From positions 1,334,706 to 1,398,705 of the forward strand of contig CAIKMD010000007.1 of the NCBI GenBank assembly GCA_903828515.1: a stretch of DNA of 64,000 nucleotides. Reading direction: 5' to 3'. The notes under the pieces are model-generated. The model saw only the letters and a program-made list of their open reading frames with translations, searched no databases and was not told the origin of the DNA. The first letter of the stretch is position 1. Each line of letters opens with the position of its first letter. A program made the translations under genes and the position numbers. Positions 62,881 to 64,000 of this stretch are shown piece by piece. Source of the stretch: an uncultured Rhodospirillales bacterium. Lineage in GTDB: Bacteria > Pseudomonadota > Alphaproteobacteria > ATCC43930 > CGMCC-115725.

Positions 62881-64000
62881 ATGCGCGCTGAAATCGAGGC
62901 GGTTGTTGGCGAGATAAGGCGCTCGCTGACCCTCCTCAGGAGGCATCTTTGACTGGGATAAGGCAACCCGCCGCCTCGCGGAACTGAACGCGCTCATCGA
63001 GGACCCCAAGCTCTGGGAGGATTCGGCCCGCGCGCAGGGCCTGATGCGCGAGCGCACCCGGCTCGACAAGGGCGTCAACGGCTACCTCAAGATCGAACGC
63101 GAAGTCGATGACACTTTGGCTTTGGCCGAGATGGCCGAGGCCGAGGGCGATCAGGCGATGCTCGACGAGGCGCAGCGAAACCTCGACCGCATGCAGGCCG
63201 AGGTGAAGGAGCGCGAACTCGAAAGCCTGCTCTCGGGCGAGGCGGACGGCAACGACACCTTCCTCGAAGTCCATGCCGGATCGGGCGGCACCGAGGCGCA
63301 GGACTGGGCCGAGATGCTGCTGCGCATGTATATCCGCTGGGCCGAGCGGCGCGGCTATAAGGTCGAATGGCTCGAAGAGAGCGCGGGCGAGGGCGCCGGG
63401 ATCAAATCGGCGACCATCCGCATCCTCGGCGAGAACGCCTATGGCTGGCTCAAGACCGAAAGCGGCGTCCATCGCCTGGTGCGGATTTCGCCTTTTGACT
63501 CTGCCGCGCGACGCCACACGAGCTTCTCGTCGGTCTGGGTCTATCCGGTGATCGACGACAAGATCGAGATCGCGATCGAGGACAAATATCTCCGCGTCGA
63601 CACCTATCGTTCGTCGGGTTCGGGCGGCCAGCACGTCAACAAGACCGACAGCGCCGTGCGCATGACCTATCAGCCGCCGGGCGCCGAGCCGGTCGTCGCG
63701 GCGGTGCAGAGCGAACGCTCGCAGCATCAGAACCGCGCCAAGGCGATGGAGATGCTGAAAGCGCGTCTCTATGAAATCGAACTGCGCCGCCAGGAGGCGG
63801 TGGTCGACGCGATGAACGCGACCAAGACCGATATCGGCTGGGGCCACCAGATCCGGTCCTACGTCCTGCAGCCATATCAGATGGTGAAGGATCTGCGCAC
63901 CGGCGTGGAGACGAGCCAGACCGACAAGGTGCTCGACGGCGACATCAACGCGTTTCTCGAAGCGTCGCTCGCCGAACGCATCAAGGGCGCGGACGCGACG
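62881..64000 (+). CDS. prfB: peptide chain release factor 2 (programmed +1 frameshift; C-terminus cut by window)
   Basis: RF2 recognises UGA and UAA. The zero frame from ATG 62881 ([20 protein letters not shown]) stops at TGA 62950-62952 after 23 residues. The site is AGGAGG (62938-62943) CAT CTT TGA C, the classic prfB slippage signal: ribosomes move +1 and continue from GAC at 62951 as [13 protein letters not shown] to the window end. The reading is therefore 62881-62949 joined to 62951 onward. The second part carries the SPF recognition motif ([15 protein letters not shown]) and the GGQ catalytic motif ([13 protein letters not shown]). The final residues lie outside the window. Confidence 0.97.
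62938..62953 (+). promoter_or_regulatory. prfB +1 programmed frameshift site
   Basis: The internal Shine-Dalgarno-like AGGAGG, a three-base spacer CAT, and the slippery CTT before TGA C are present. Low RF2 allows the shift to frame +1, giving autoregulation; abundant RF2 terminates at the TGA. This is the same arrangement as E. coli prfB. Confidence 0.95.

Noticed and set aside
62950-62952. prfB as a broken gene (premature stop)
   Set aside because: The stop is in the known programmed frameshift signal and the +1 frame continues with full RF2 motifs.

Overview
The window is about 64 kb of GC-rich DNA from what is most likely an alphaproteobacterium, probably of the Rhodospirillales/Reyranella-like soil groups (lineage inferred). 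Evidence for the lineage: a single-enzyme 5-aminolevulinate synthase (C4 haem route), an RNase E with a long acidic insert in its S1 domain, a Rhodobacter-type PmtA methyltransferase, and an rne, PBP1A, prfB order. No rRNA, tRNA, CRISPR array, integrase or transposase gene was seen.

Layout. 1-6086: hemA (cut by the window edge), a class III aminotransferase and a peptide-type ABC transporter (binding protein plus two permeases, no ATPase), all on the minus strand. 6117-12000: response regulator, small protein, flavin monooxygenase, DUF488 protein, two uncharacterised genes around an AT-rich operator-like palindrome, and an ABC-F ATPase. 11914-17540: tandem NTF2-like proteins, an NMT1-type binding protein, a TonB-like protein, then a hydroxypyruvate isomerase-like / SDR / FAH-family operon that looks like the end of an acid-sugar (2-keto-3-deoxy-fuconate type) pathway. 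17858-19210: twin cold-shock-domain protein and PmtA-like methyltransferase.

19211-26148 is an island: a 1547-residue DUF4011-helicase-nuclease-DUF3320 protein with base composition unlike its neighbours, a RelE/ParE-type toxin with an HTH antitoxin behind a perfect 16-bp inverted repeat, and a Fic protein with an intact inhibitory motif. This is the most likely phage-defence locus in the window.

26245-47907 is an accessory metabolic region rich in orphan solute-binding proteins: NMT1 type, iron type, peptide type, taurine/nitrate type and TRAP type. They are interleaved with small catabolic enzymes: acetoacetate-decarboxylase-like, cupin, VOC, DUF1993, ICL/PEPM, TauD, polysaccharide-deacetylase/allantoinase-like and isochorismatase-like. 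A complete taurine/nitrate-type transporter is present but split over three transcription units (42563-46777). Two secreted TPR proteins lie at 35376-37230; one carries a plausible alpha/beta-hydrolase triad.

48136-64000 returns to core functions: FAD-linked oxidase, Sua5/YrdC tRNA modification enzyme, orphan ParA, CysQ, HMCES/YedK, DsbA, M48 protease, class I aminotransferase, RNase E, PBP1A, and prfB with a textbook programmed +1 frameshift at 62950. Several families of intergenic palindromic repeats occur, some in two copies.
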